Of a stretch of 64,000 nt of DNA, positions 32,307-41,680 are shown piece by piece. How positions within the stretch are numbered: position 1 is the stretch's first letter; each line of letters begins with the position of its first letter. Below the pieces are notes generated by a model that saw only the letters and a program-made list of their open reading frames with translations, was not told where the DNA came from and did no database searches. A program made the translations under genes and the position numbers. The stretch is from Bacteroidota bacterium (GTDB taxonomy: Bacteria; Bacteroidota; Bacteroidia; B-17B0; Aurantibacillaceae), in contig JAFDYB010000007.1 of the NCBI GenBank assembly GCA_018267655.1, positions 62,001-126,000 of the forward strand. Direction: 5' to 3'.

Positions 32307-33221
32307 ATGAAAGAAGTAAAATTAAAGCACTTTGCCTTGCTTCACTTTATTGTATTTATTTGGGGCTTTTCTCCAATCTTAGGCAGGTACATTACAGTAA
32401 ACGCACTTTCATTGGTGTGGTACAGAGTATTGATAAGTGTGGCTGTTATGGCTGTTTACATAGTTCTTTCAAAACAATCATTTGTGCTACATCGTAAACA
32501 GTTTATAAAGTTAGGCACAACAGGTTTAATAATATTAATACACTGGCTGTCTTTTTATGGTGCAATAAAAGTTTCGAACGTAAGTGTAACAATGGCTGCT
32601 TTTAGTACCGGGACTTTATTTAGCGCAATTATAGAGCCTGTTTTTTACAAACGCGCCGTAAGAAAATACGAAATTATTATAGGAATAATAATAGTATTAG
32701 CCATAGGTATGATACTTTCAATTGAATTTAAATATTGGCTTGGCATTTTACTTGGCATGTTTGCTGCATTAACCTCATCAATTTTTGGGGTATTAAATGG
32801 CTTATTTGTAAAAGAAATAAAACCTGCCATCATTAGCTTTTATGAATTATTTTCTGCATTAATTGGCCTGAGCATTTATTTTTTATTTACACGTTATTTT
32901 AGTGCTGATTTTTTTGAATTAGATAATGCATCTATTATTGGATTACTTTTACTAAGCTTAGTTTGCACCGTTTTTCCTTTTATAGCATCAGTTAATTTAT
33001 CAAAATACATTAGCCCTTATACCATTGTATTAACCGTAAACCTTGAAACGGTTTACGGAATAATTTGGGCCATAATTCTTTATAAAGAAAATAAAGAATT
33101 AACCATTGGATTTTACATTGGTTTGTTAATTATTTTAATTGCAATATTTCTTAATTCCTATTTTAAGTCACTCGATAATAAAAAACAAAAATTAAATCTA
33201 TCGTCTGAGTTTAACAAGTAA
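32307..33221 (+). CDS. EamA-family (DMT) transporter
   Basis: 304 aa with ten predicted TM helices in two EamA halves. The first half includes HFIVFIWGFSPILGRYI and SVTMAAFSTGTLFSAIIEPV, the second SIFGVLNGLFVKEIKPAII and VNLETVYGIIWAIILYKE. Members export amino acids, metabolites or drugs; the substrate cannot be told here. It stands alone, divergent from the T9SS protein gene. The C-terminus has a short charged tail. Confidence 0.9.
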   Translation: MKEVKLKHFALLHFIVFIWGFSPILGRYITVNALSLVWYRVLISVAVMAVYIVLSKQSFVLHRKQFIKLGTTGLIILIHWLSFYGAIKVSNVSVTMAAFSTGTLFSAIIEPVFYKRAVRKYEIIIGIIIVLAIGMILSIEFKYWLGILLGMFAALTSSIFGVLNGLFVKEIKPAIISFYELFSALIGLSIYFLFTRYFSADFFELDNASIIGLLLLSLVCTVFPFIASVNLSKYISPYTIVLTVNLETVYGIIWAIILYKENKELTIGFYIGLLIILIAIFLNSYFKSLDNKKQKLNLSSEFNK

Positions 33222-33445
33222 GATTGCTGCCACAAGCAACTGTGTTTGCTATTATAATAATTTAAGAAAAACATTACTAAAAGAAAATACACTTTAATAT
33301 TACCCATGCTTGGCATTAAGCTAAGTTTGTAGAATAAAATTAAAAACTTTATCACCTGAAATAATTAAAAACCAAGTATATTTAACTTCTGTTATTGGAA
33401 GTGCATTTTTTCAATTAAACTGTTTAATTTCAATACTAATTTGTT

Positions 33446-35599
33446 ATGACAAAAAAGATTTCTTTACTCTTTATTTTAGCCTTGCCTATTTTTATTTTAG
33501 CTGACGAAGGTATGTGGATGCCACAATTGCTTGAAGCTTTAAATATAAAAGATATGAAACGAAATGGATTAAAGCTTACTGCAAAACAAATTTACGATGT
33601 TAATAGTGCCAGTTTAAAAGATGCTATTTGTTTGTTTGGCGGAGGCTGTACGGCCGAAGTTATTTCAGAAAAGGGGTTACTGTTAACGAATCACCATTGC
33701 GGTTATTCATCAATAGTATCGTTAAGCTCTGTGCAAAATGATTATCTTAAAAATGGCTTTTGGGCATCTAATTTAAATGAAGAGTTTCCGTGCAAAGGCT
33801 TAACCATTACGTTTATTAAGCGAATTGATGATGTAACACAAAAAGTATATGAAAACATAAAGCAAAATTTTTCCGAGTTTCAGAAAGACTCTGTTATAAA
33901 AATCAACATAAAAAAAATCGAATCTGAAGGAAAATCAAAATCAGGTTTCGACTGTTTTATTCGTGCATTTAATTACGGTAATGAATATTATATTTTTCAA
34001 ACAGAAACTTTTAAAGACATTCGTTTAGTAGGTGCTCCGCCAGAAAACATAGGAAAATTTGGTGGAGAAACTGATAATTGGATGTGGCCACGCCATAATG
34101 CCGATTTTTCAATGTTTAGAATATACGCCAATAAAAATAATAAACCATCTGAATTTAGTACTGAAAACGTTCCTTACAAACCGGCATACTCAATACCTAT
34201 TTCATTAAAAGGCTACGAAAAAGGAGATTTTACAATGGTTTATGGGTTTCCGGGTCGTACACAAGAATATTTAAGCTCTGCTGCCGTTAATTTTATATTA
34301 AACCAACAAGATCCTATAAGGGTTAATTTAAGAGAAATTCGTTTAAAAATAATGGAGGACGATATGAAGCTAAACGATACCATTAGGTTAATGTATGCTT
34401 CTCGCTACGCTTCAATAGCCAATTATTATAAAAAGTGGAAAGGTGAAATGCTAGGACTTCAAAAATCAGATGCTGTAAATAAAAAAATAGATTTTGAAAA
34501 AAAATTTATCAATAGCTTAACCGATAAGTTTAAAAAAGAAAAATACAGCACGCTAATAAGTCAATTTAACAAAACCTACACAGATTTTGCAGTACTTGAT
34601 AAACAATATAATTATTTTACCGAATGTTTGTGGGGTGTTGAAGGCTTTAAGTTTGCAGCTAACACCGCTTTACTTTTTAGCGAGTTAAAAAAGAAGCAAT
34701 TAAATAAAGATAATAAATTTGACGTTTTACTAAAAGAAACAAAGGCCTTAATTCCATTTAAAAATATTAATAAGCAAACTGATAAAAAACTTTGCGAAGC
34801 AATGTTAACCGCTTATATTAAAGCCATTGATCAAAGTTTACGTCCAAAAGTGCTCGATTCAATCATTACCGTATTTAAAGGAAATGTAACTGCCTTAACT
34901 GATTTTTTATACAATAACTCAGCTTTTGTTGATAATACTAAAGCGGCCATCATGTTTAGTGATTTTGAAAAAAGCTATGCTATTTATGAGCGCGACCCTG
35001 TTTATGTTATAGCAAGCGATGTGTTTAATTACTATCAAAAAAATATTTATCCTCAAATAAGTTATTACGATTTACAAGTTGCCGACATGCAAAAAGAATA
35101 TATTAAAGGTTTGCGGGAGCAACTAACATCAAAAAAGTTTTATCCCGATGCTAATGGTACACTGCGTGTAGCGTATGGAAAAGTGAGCGAATATGAACCA
35201 AAAGATGGGGTTAAATACTTGTATTATTCAACCATTGATGGCTTGATTGAAAAACAAAAAACAGGCAATGCAGATTACGAGGTGCAAGCAAGGTTAATAG
35301 ACCTATATGAAAAAAAAGATTTTGGAAATTATGCCGATAAAAATGGAAAGCTGAGAATAGCCTTTATTGCATCGAACCACACAACCGGTGGCAATAGTGG
35401 CAGCCCTGTGTTTAACGCAAACGGCGAATTAATTGGCACTAATTTTGACAGAAATTGGGAGGGTACAATGAGTGACATTATGTACAACTCTCAAATTTGC
35501 CGAAATATTACTTTAGATATTAGATACACGCTTTGGATTATTGATAAATACGCCAAAGCTGGCTATTTGTTAAACGAAATGAAGTTAATTAAAGGTTAA
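33446..35599 (+). CDS. S46-family dipeptidyl-peptidase (DPP7/DPP11)
   Basis: 717 aa. Signal peptide (LLFILALPIFILA), then the chymotrypsin-like double beta-barrel with an inserted helical domain. Catalytic His is in LLTNHHCGYSS (about residue 85) and Ser in TGGNSGSPVFN (about 649). The GTMSDIMYNSQICRN stretch after the Ser looks closer to DPP11 (acidic P1) than DPP7, as far as I recall, but specificity is uncertain. It acts in the periplasm, releasing dipeptides from oligopeptides for uptake. Confidence 0.93.
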   Translation: MTKKISLLFILALPIFILADEGMWMPQLLEALNIKDMKRNGLKLTAKQIYDVNSASLKDAICLFGGGCTAEVISEKGLLLTNHHCGYSSIVSLSSVQNDYLKNGFWASNLNEEFPCKGLTITFIKRIDDVTQKVYENIKQNFSEFQKDSVIKINIKKIESEGKSKSGFDCFIRAFNYGNEYYIFQTETFKDIRLVGAPPENIGKFGGETDNWMWPRHNADFSMFRIYANKNNKPSEFSTENVPYKPAYSIPISLKGYEKGDFTMVYGFPGRTQEYLSSAAVNFILNQQDPIRVNLREIRLKIMEDDMKLNDTIRLMYASRYASIANYYKKWKGEMLGLQKSDAVNKKIDFEKKFINSLTDKFKKEKYSTLISQFNKTYTDFAVLDKQYNYFTECLWGVEGFKFAANTALLFSELKKKQLNKDNKFDVLLKETKALIPFKNINKQTDKKLCEAMLTAYIKAIDQSLRPKVLDSIITVFKGNVTALTDFLYNNSAFVDNTKAAIMFSDFEKSYAIYERDPVYVIASDVFNYYQKNIYPQISYYDLQVADMQKEYIKGLREQLTSKKFYPDANGTLRVAYGKVSEYEPKDGVKYLYYSTIDGLIEKQKTGNADYEVQARLIDLYEKKDFGNYADKNGKLRIAFIASNHTTGGNSGSPVFNANGELIGTNFDRNWEGTMSDIMYNSQICRNITLDIRYTLWIIDKYAKAGYLLNEMKLIKG

Positions 35600-35611
35600 C
35601 AAACATGTATT

Positions 35612-35839
35612 TCAAACAGTTCTGAAGCTTAAATACATTTCTTTAAATCTTAAATAAGTTGTTTCAATAAACTCTGCTGTAATTCTTTTTTTTAATTGTT
35701 CAATGGAGCTTATTTCATCGGTATCAAACTTAAATATTTGCTCCATTGGTCCTGCTTCGAATTTAACCAAATATTTTTGATTCATTTGAAAAATACTTAT
35801 AGTCATTGATGGGTGCGGAATTGAATCAACTATTCTCAT
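35612..35839 (-). CDS. Small conserved Bacteroidota protein (75 aa)
   Basis: A soluble protein beginning MRIVDSIPHPSMTISIFQMN, with KYLVKFEAGPMEQIFKF and a helical end. This start and pattern are familiar from conserved small Bacteroidota proteins of unknown function. Its start overlaps the end of the preceding gene by 14 bp, so the two are co-translated. Confidence 0.75.
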   Translation of the reverse strand: MRIVDSIPHPSMTISIFQMNQKYLVKFEAGPMEQIFKFDTDEISSIEQLKKRITAEFIETTYLRFKEMYLSFRTV

Positions 35840-36275
35840 TTTTAAATGCTTTTTTAAAATTCAACATGTTTTTAAATACACCCAATGGACTAACATTTCT
35901 GTCACCGTCTTCGTGTATTCGGCTTTGTATGGCGTGCGCCAATAAAATAAAATGCTTTTTTCCGGCGCGCTTTAGTGCCTCTTCGGCTTTATCATCTCCA
36001 TTAATAATATTAGCGCATGCTGCCCAATCATAGGCTTTTCGATCGAGCAAAAATTTTAAGGCTTTGCTATCATCCCAAATTGCATTTACAAAAGCGGCTA
36101 ATTCAAAATGTTTATTTTGCATTAAAACCGCAAATGCTTTTTTATCATCGCGTATTGCATCGAGTGTAGCAATAAGTTCTTTATAGCCATTATTCATAAG
36201 CCAATTAAAGCCAATTGTGTCTTTTAAACAATGGCGCGTAAATTGATCGATGGCATGTGTAGAATAGAATCTCAT
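35826..36275 (-). CDS. Hypothetical helical protein (149 aa)
   Basis: Almost all helical, built of short repeated units (YKELIATLDAIRDDKKAFAVL, HFELAAFVNAIWDDSKALKFL, YDWAACANIINGDDKAEEAL) spaced about 33 residues apart, so a small alpha-solenoid is likely. It has no signal peptide. It overlaps the downstream 75-aa gene. Function unknown. Confidence 0.75.
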   Translation of the reverse strand: MRFYSTHAIDQFTRHCLKDTIGFNWLMNNGYKELIATLDAIRDDKKAFAVLMQNKHFELAAFVNAIWDDSKALKFLLDRKAYDWAACANIINGDDKAEEALKRAGKKHFILLAHAIQSRIHEDGDRNVSPLGVFKNMLNFKKAFKNENS

Positions 36276-36302
36276 TTTTATAGAGACATCAAATTTACAT
36301 AA

Positions 36303-39300
36303 TTATATTTTTATACCAATAACACAAACGTCATCAACTTGCTCGTTAACCCCTTTCCATTCTTCAAATTTAGAAGAAAGCATGTTTTTTTGCTCGGTAA
36401 AAGGCTTAATGTAGTTTTTTAAAAGTAGCTCTTTAAAGTTTTTAAACTTTAGTTTTTTTCCGTTTGCACCACCAAATTGGTCGGCATAACCGTCAGTTGC
36501 TAAATAAAAAATATCGCCCTGTTTAACATCCATTTGATGTAGTTGAAACTTTTTATTTTCAGCAGAATGGCCTCCAATTGAAAATTTACTTCCTTTAATT
36601 TCTTCTAAGTTATTATTTCTAATAAAAATCAATGGGCGTTGAGCGCCTGAGAAATATAATTTGTTTTCGTTTTTATGATATGCGCAAAGCGCAATGTCCA
36701 TACCGTCGTTAGAGGCATTTTCAGATGTTTTTTTAATGAGTTGGACTAAGCGTTCGTCTATTTTTTTTAATGCTTCTGATGGGTTTATTGTTTTTTGCTC
36801 AACAATAATTTTATTGGTAATTTCTCTACAAATTAGGCTCATAAAGGCCCCCGGAACTCCGTGTCCTGTACAATCGGCAGCAGCAAAAACTGTAATATCA
36901 TCAAAGTGCTCAAACCAAAAAAAGTCACCACTAACAATGTCTTTAGGTTTAAAATGAATAAAACTTTCTGAAAAATTTCGATTGAATTCGTTAACATTTG
37001 GCGAAATGGCTTGCTGAATTTTTTTTGCGTATTTAATGCTATCCGTAATGTCTTTATTTTTCCCTTCAATAATGGCTTTTTGATTTAACACTTCAATAGT
37101 GCGTTCTTTAATTTTTTCTTCAAGATTCTGATATAAAGAGGCGTTATCTATTGCAATACCTGCAGAAACTGAAATGTTTTTAATCAAATCAAAATGATAA
37201 CTACTGTATCTATTTTTTTCAAAACTTTGCACAGTAATAACTCCAATAACATTATCTTTTGAATAAATTGGAAGATAAATTATCGAAGCCGAATCCTTTC
37301 CAGAAATAGGTGCTTGTATGTCTTTAAAATAGTTTGTGTATTCGCTTGTATAATCATTAATATGAATTTCTTTTTTATTTGAAAAGCAAATTGCGGCAAG
37401 CCTGTTTTTATCGTTTACAGAATATGAAAAATCTTCCATTATTTGATTATTTTCCATAAAACTTTTAAACTCTAACATTTTATTTGCAGGGTTGTAAATC
37501 CCTATACCAAACATTGTTGCATCTAATAATTTATTTACATTTTTATAAACTTTGGCAACAATGGTTTGAACTGAAAGAGATGAGCTGATATCTTCGGCTA
37601 TTTGGCTGAGCAAACGCGCATTATCGTACGCTGTTTTTATTTCTTCTGTACGTTCTTTTACTCTTTGGTCGAGATTATTATATAAAGAAGCATTATCAAG
37701 TGCTATTGCTGTATAAACAGCTAAACTTTTTAAAACTTGAACATGATACTCACTATAGGCACTTACATTAAAGCTTTGTACAGTAATAACTCCAATTTTT
37801 TTTCCAGAAGTAGTGAGTGGTAGGTAAATAATAGATTCGGTATTTTGCCCGGGTATAGAGTGGCGCGATCTTACTTTTTTGGTATTAATATACTCTTGTG
37901 TAAAATTATTAATCACTAAATCTTTTTGAGAAATAAAGCATGACACAGCAGGTCTTCCAGAATCTGCCATTTGATAATCATAATCTTCTAACAGCTCTCC
38001 TTTTTCAATAACACCTTTAAACTCAATACTATTTTTTAAATCATTGTAAATACCAATTCCAAACATAGTGGCATCCATAATTTTATTTACGCTTATATAA
38101 ACTTTTTCAATAATTTGATTTATTGAAAAAGTACTTGTAATTTCTTTTCCAATCTCGCTTATTAAGCGAGTGTTTTCGTTGCTTTTTTCAATTTCTTCTT
38201 TTTGTTTTACAATTTGCTCAGTTCGTTGGTTTACTTTTTCTTCAAGATTTTGGTATAAAGAGGCATTATCAAGTGCTACACCAATAGTAGTGCATAAATT
38301 TTTAAGAAGCTCTACATGATAGGGTTGATATGCATTTTTTTGAAAGCTTTGCACTGAAATAATTCCAACAATTTCTTTTTTTGAAAAAAGTGGTAGATAT
38401 ATAATGGAGGCTGAATCTTCACCGCTTACAGATTTTTGCTTAATTTTTAAATATTTGCTGTGTTCAACTAAAAAATCATTAATTACAATTTCTTTTTGTG
38501 ATTGAAAACAAATAGTTGCCAACCTGTTTTTATCTTCTACATCAATTTCAAAATAAGGTATCGTTTTTCCTTTTTCTTTAGTATCGTTAAATTCAAGTTT
38601 TTTAGTTATAGCATTGTACATCCCTATTCCAAAAGTATCGGCAACCATTAATCCATTAATATTGTTATAAACCAAATTAATAATTGTTTCTATTGATAAC
38701 GATGAACTTAGTTCTCTAGCTATTTCGCCTAAGAGCTTTGTATTATCGTGATTTTTCTCAATTTCAATAGTACGCTCTTTTACTCTTAGCTCCATATTGG
38801 CATACAACGATGCGTTGTCAAGCGCAATAGCTGCATACATTGCCAAGTTTTTTAATAACTGTAGGTGATAGTTTGTAAAGGCATTTGCTGTAAAACTTTG
38901 AACGGTAATAACTCCTACCTTTTTATCATTGTTGGTGATCGGTACATATAATATCGACTCGGTGGCATCGCCAACCGTAACACTTGTATCTGTTATTTTT
39001 CCGGATTTAATAAACTCTTCGGTAAAACTATTAATAATATAATCTTGTTGTGTATTATAACACCATACAGCAGGCCTGTCAATATCTTTTTCAACCGAAC
39101 ACGAATAATCTTCAAGTTTAACGCCCTTTTCTATAACACCTTTAAACTCAATGTTGTTAGTTTTACTATCGTAAATACCAATACCAAACATGGCAGCGTC
39201 CATTAATTTATTTACGCTTGTGTAAACTTTTTCAATTATTTCTTCAATTGAAAAAGTGTTTGATATTTCTTTTCCAATTTCGCTTATAATGCGAGCGTTA

Positions 39301-41543
39301 TCAGATGTTTTTTCAATTTCTTCTTTTTGTTTTACAACTTCTATAGTTCGCTCTTTTACTTTGTCCTCCATATACTGGTAGAGGTACGCATTATCAAGTG
39401 CTGTTGCGGTGTATGTAGCTAATGTTTTTAATAAATCGAGTTGATACGGCTGATAAGCATTGCGTTTAAAACTTTGAACGGTAATAACTCCCAATATTTT
39501 TTCACCTAACATCATAGGTGTAAATAAAAGCGAATGAGGCATTTCACCACTTACAACTCTAATTTGTTTTACATATTTACTATATTCCTTTTGATTATCA
39601 TTTAAAAAAATATCTTTTTTGTTTTTAATACACCAAACAGTATAATTATCGTCATCAGTTAACGGTACTTTAACTTCTTCAGTATAAATTTCGCCTCTCT
39701 CGTACTCGTATTTGTATTCAACTACATTTTGTTCAGGGTGATAAATTCTAACGCCAAAACAATCGGCCTCCATTATTTCGTTAACTGATTGCTGCAATTG
39801 TTTGAAAATTTTTCCTAAGCTAAGATTAGATGTAATTTCACGCCCTATTTCCGATATTTTTTTATTGATTTCAAAATTACGTTCTATTTGCTCGTTACTT
39901 TTTTGCAAATCTGTTGTACGCTCTACCACTTTTTGTTCCATTGAGTTATAAAGCGAGGCATTTTCAATAGCAATAGCAGTATATGTAGCAATGTTTCTTA
40001 ATATGTTTAAATGAAATTCGGTATATGAGTTTTTTGAAAAACTTTGAACCGTAATTATTCCCAGTACTTTTTTCTGATAGGTTAAAGGCAAATAAATTAG
40101 CGATTCCGGAGCTTTTCCTACTACGGGTTTTAAATAGTTTTTAATGTATTTAAAAATATCTACGCCATAATCATTTAAAACTATTTCTGTTTTACTTTCA
40201 AAACAAATAACAGGTAAACGATTTTTGTCGCTTAACGAAAAACTTAAATTATTAAAACGATCTTTTTCTTCGATGTAAAGTGGAAATAAAATTTCGTTTT
40301 TTTCTTGATTAAATATTCCAATTCCAAAACCAGCAGCATCCATTAAGTTGTTTACGTTTTTATAAACTGTGTCAACAATTGTTTCAACCGATAAACTTGA
40401 AATTATATGTTGCCCTATTTCACTCATTAATACCAAACTGTTGGAAAAGTTTTCTAATTCTTTAGTTTTCTCTTCCAGTATTTCTTTTTCTTTTTGCGAA
40501 TGAATTAGTTTGTTTTGAGCCTCCAAACCTTTTACGACTCTAGTACTTTTCTCGGTATTAACCTCATCTTTAAACGAAATATATTTTTTATATAAATGAA
40601 TTGCTTCTTTAAAATCTTTTTCTTTTTCAGCAATTAGTGCTAGCTTCTCATAGGCCTGATAAGAACCTTCTTTAAAGTTTATTGCAATAGATAGCTTCAA
40701 TGCGTCATTCAAACATTCTTTAGCTTCAGTTGTTAATTCAGAATCTAAATAAAAACTTCCTAAGTGTAAAAGCGATAGTACCTCGCCCGCTTTAAATCCA
40801 ATTTCTTTTCGTAATTGAATACTTTTATTAAAATTTTCGGTAGCAAGTTTTTTGTTTTTAAGTGCGGCGTAAGTCCGCCCCAAACCATCTAAAGCAAAGG
40901 ATTCTACTTGTTTATTACCCAATTCTTTACTAATACTTGCCGATTTTATATAGTTTTCTAAGGATAAATCATACTTTTTGATATTGTAAAAAGTTTCGCC
41001 CAAACCATCTAAAACTTTTATGTATATATCTTTATTGCCATGTTTTTCACATAAATTTTTACTTTCTTCTAAAACTTCGAGTGCTTTCTCATTTTCTTGA
41101 ATTCTGTAATAAATTGTGCCAAGCCCGTTTAAGCCATCGGCCATACCTAATTCGTCATTTATTTCTTTACTTATATTATAACAATTAAAGTAATATTTTA
41201 TTGACGAATCAAAATCAGAAGTATAGCTAAAATTAGCGCCAATATTGTAATTTGCTTGCGCTTCGTTTTTTTTATCGCCCAATAACTTAAACAACTCAAT
41301 TGCTTGAAAACTATAGGTTAAGGCCAAATCATTATTGGCAATCCAAACGTTTGCTGCTCCAAGTGTTTTTAGTGCAAAAGCTTTTCCTTTTTGGTCATTT
41401 ACCTCCATTGCAAGTTTTAACGCATGTTCTGATAATTCAATAGCTTTTTTAGGATCTTTTCTGTTTAAAGTCCAAGCTTCTGAATTCAAGTTCTCAATTT
41501 GAGTAAATGTAGTTCTTTCTGTTGCTTTGTTTAGCATATGCAA
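36303..41543 (-). CDS. TPR - six GAF domains - SpoIIE/PP2C phosphatase
   Basis: 1746 aa, soluble. Residues about 1-350 are TPR-like helical repeats. Six GAF domains follow with a ~188-residue period, each starting with a SEIGxEI- or GEIARELS-like segment (near 371, 561, 750, 937, 1125 and 1312) and ending in ASLY plus a coiled-coil linker (VKERTIEI or similar). The C-terminal ~260 residues are a SpoIIE-type PP2C phosphatase with GDFFWFEHFDD and ADCTGHGVPGAFMS carrying the metal-binding Asp residues. It probably senses small ligands or redox state through the GAF array and dephosphorylates an anti-sigma antagonist or similar partner. GAF 3 and GAF 5 are very alike, as are GAF 4 and GAF 6, which suggests tandem duplication of pairs. 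Confidence 0.92.
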   Translation of the reverse strand: MHMLNKATERTTFTQIENLNSEAWTLNRKDPKKAIELSEHALKLAMEVNDQKGKAFALKTLGAANVWIANNDLALTYSFQAIELFKLLGDKKNEAQANYNIGANFSYTSDFDSSIKYYFNCYNISKEINDELGMADGLNGLGTIYYRIQENEKALEVLEESKNLCEKHGNKDIYIKVLDGLGETFYNIKKYDLSLENYIKSASISKELGNKQVESFALDGLGRTYAALKNKKLATENFNKSIQLRKEIGFKAGEVLSLLHLGSFYLDSELTTEAKECLNDALKLSIAINFKEGSYQAYEKLALIAEKEKDFKEAIHLYKKYISFKDEVNTEKSTRVVKGLEAQNKLIHSQKEKEILEEKTKELENFSNSLVLMSEIGQHIISSLSVETIVDTVYKNVNNLMDAAGFGIGIFNQEKNEILFPLYIEEKDRFNNLSFSLSDKNRLPVICFESKTEIVLNDYGVDIFKYIKNYLKPVVGKAPESLIYLPLTYQKKVLGIITVQSFSKNSYTEFHLNILRNIATYTAIAIENASLYNSMEQKVVERTTDLQKSNEQIERNFEINKKISEIGREITSNLSLGKIFKQLQQSVNEIMEADCFGVRIYHPEQNVVEYKYEYERGEIYTEEVKVPLTDDDNYTVWCIKNKKDIFLNDNQKEYSKYVKQIRVVSGEMPHSLLFTPMMLGEKILGVITVQSFKRNAYQPYQLDLLKTLATYTATALDNAYLYQYMEDKVKERTIEVVKQKEEIEKTSDNARIISEIGKEISNTFSIEEIIEKVYTSVNKLMDAAMFGIGIYDSKTNNIEFKGVIEKGVKLEDYSCSVEKDIDRPAVWCYNTQQDYIINSFTEEFIKSGKITDTSVTVGDATESILYVPITNNDKKVGVITVQSFTANAFTNYHLQLLKNLAMYAAIALDNASLYANMELRVKERTIEIEKNHDNTKLLGEIARELSSSLSIETIINLVYNNINGLMVADTFGIGMYNAITKKLEFNDTKEKGKTIPYFEIDVEDKNRLATICFQSQKEIVINDFLVEHSKYLKIKQKSVSGEDSASIIYLPLFSKKEIVGIISVQSFQKNAYQPYHVELLKNLCTTIGVALDNASLYQNLEEKVNQRTEQIVKQKEEIEKSNENTRLISEIGKEITSTFSINQIIEKVYISVNKIMDATMFGIGIYNDLKNSIEFKGVIEKGELLEDYDYQMADSGRPAVSCFISQKDLVINNFTQEYINTKKVRSRHSIPGQNTESIIYLPLTTSGKKIGVITVQSFNVSAYSEYHVQVLKSLAVYTAIALDNASLYNNLDQRVKERTEEIKTAYDNARLLSQIAEDISSSLSVQTIVAKVYKNVNKLLDATMFGIGIYNPANKMLEFKSFMENNQIMEDFSYSVNDKNRLAAICFSNKKEIHINDYTSEYTNYFKDIQAPISGKDSASIIYLPIYSKDNVIGVITVQSFEKNRYSSYHFDLIKNISVSAGIAIDNASLYQNLEEKIKERTIEVLNQKAIIEGKNKDITDSIKYAKKIQQAISPNVNEFNRNFSESFIHFKPKDIVSGDFFWFEHFDDITVFAAADCTGHGVPGAFMSLICREITNKIIVEQKTINPSEALKKIDERLVQLIKKTSENASNDGMDIALCAYHKNENKLYFSGAQRPLIFIRNNNLEEIKGSKFSIGGHSAENKKFQLHQMDVKQGDIFYLATDGYADQFGGANGKKLKFKNFKELLLKNYIKPFTEQKNMLSSKFEEWKGVNEQVDDVCVIGIKI

Positions 41544-41680
41544 ACCTTAAAGATATTTTTTTTATTTTAAAATTCAAATTTTATTTTTAGAAATTTTATA
41601 CTTTATCCATGAGGATAATAATTGTAATAATTAGGTTTTTTCAATTGAAAATACATATTTTTAACCTTTTGTTATTTAAA

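Noticed and set aside
30844-33229. GTAAGATTGCTG at 30844-30855 and 33218-33229 as possible attachment repeats around the T9SS and EamA genes
   Set aside because: Many 12-base repeats are expected by chance in 64 kb, and similarity does not extend convincingly on either side.
36694-37069. Frames within the SpoIIE phosphatase gene on either strand
   Set aside because: Shadows of the 1746-aa gene, with no family pattern of their own.
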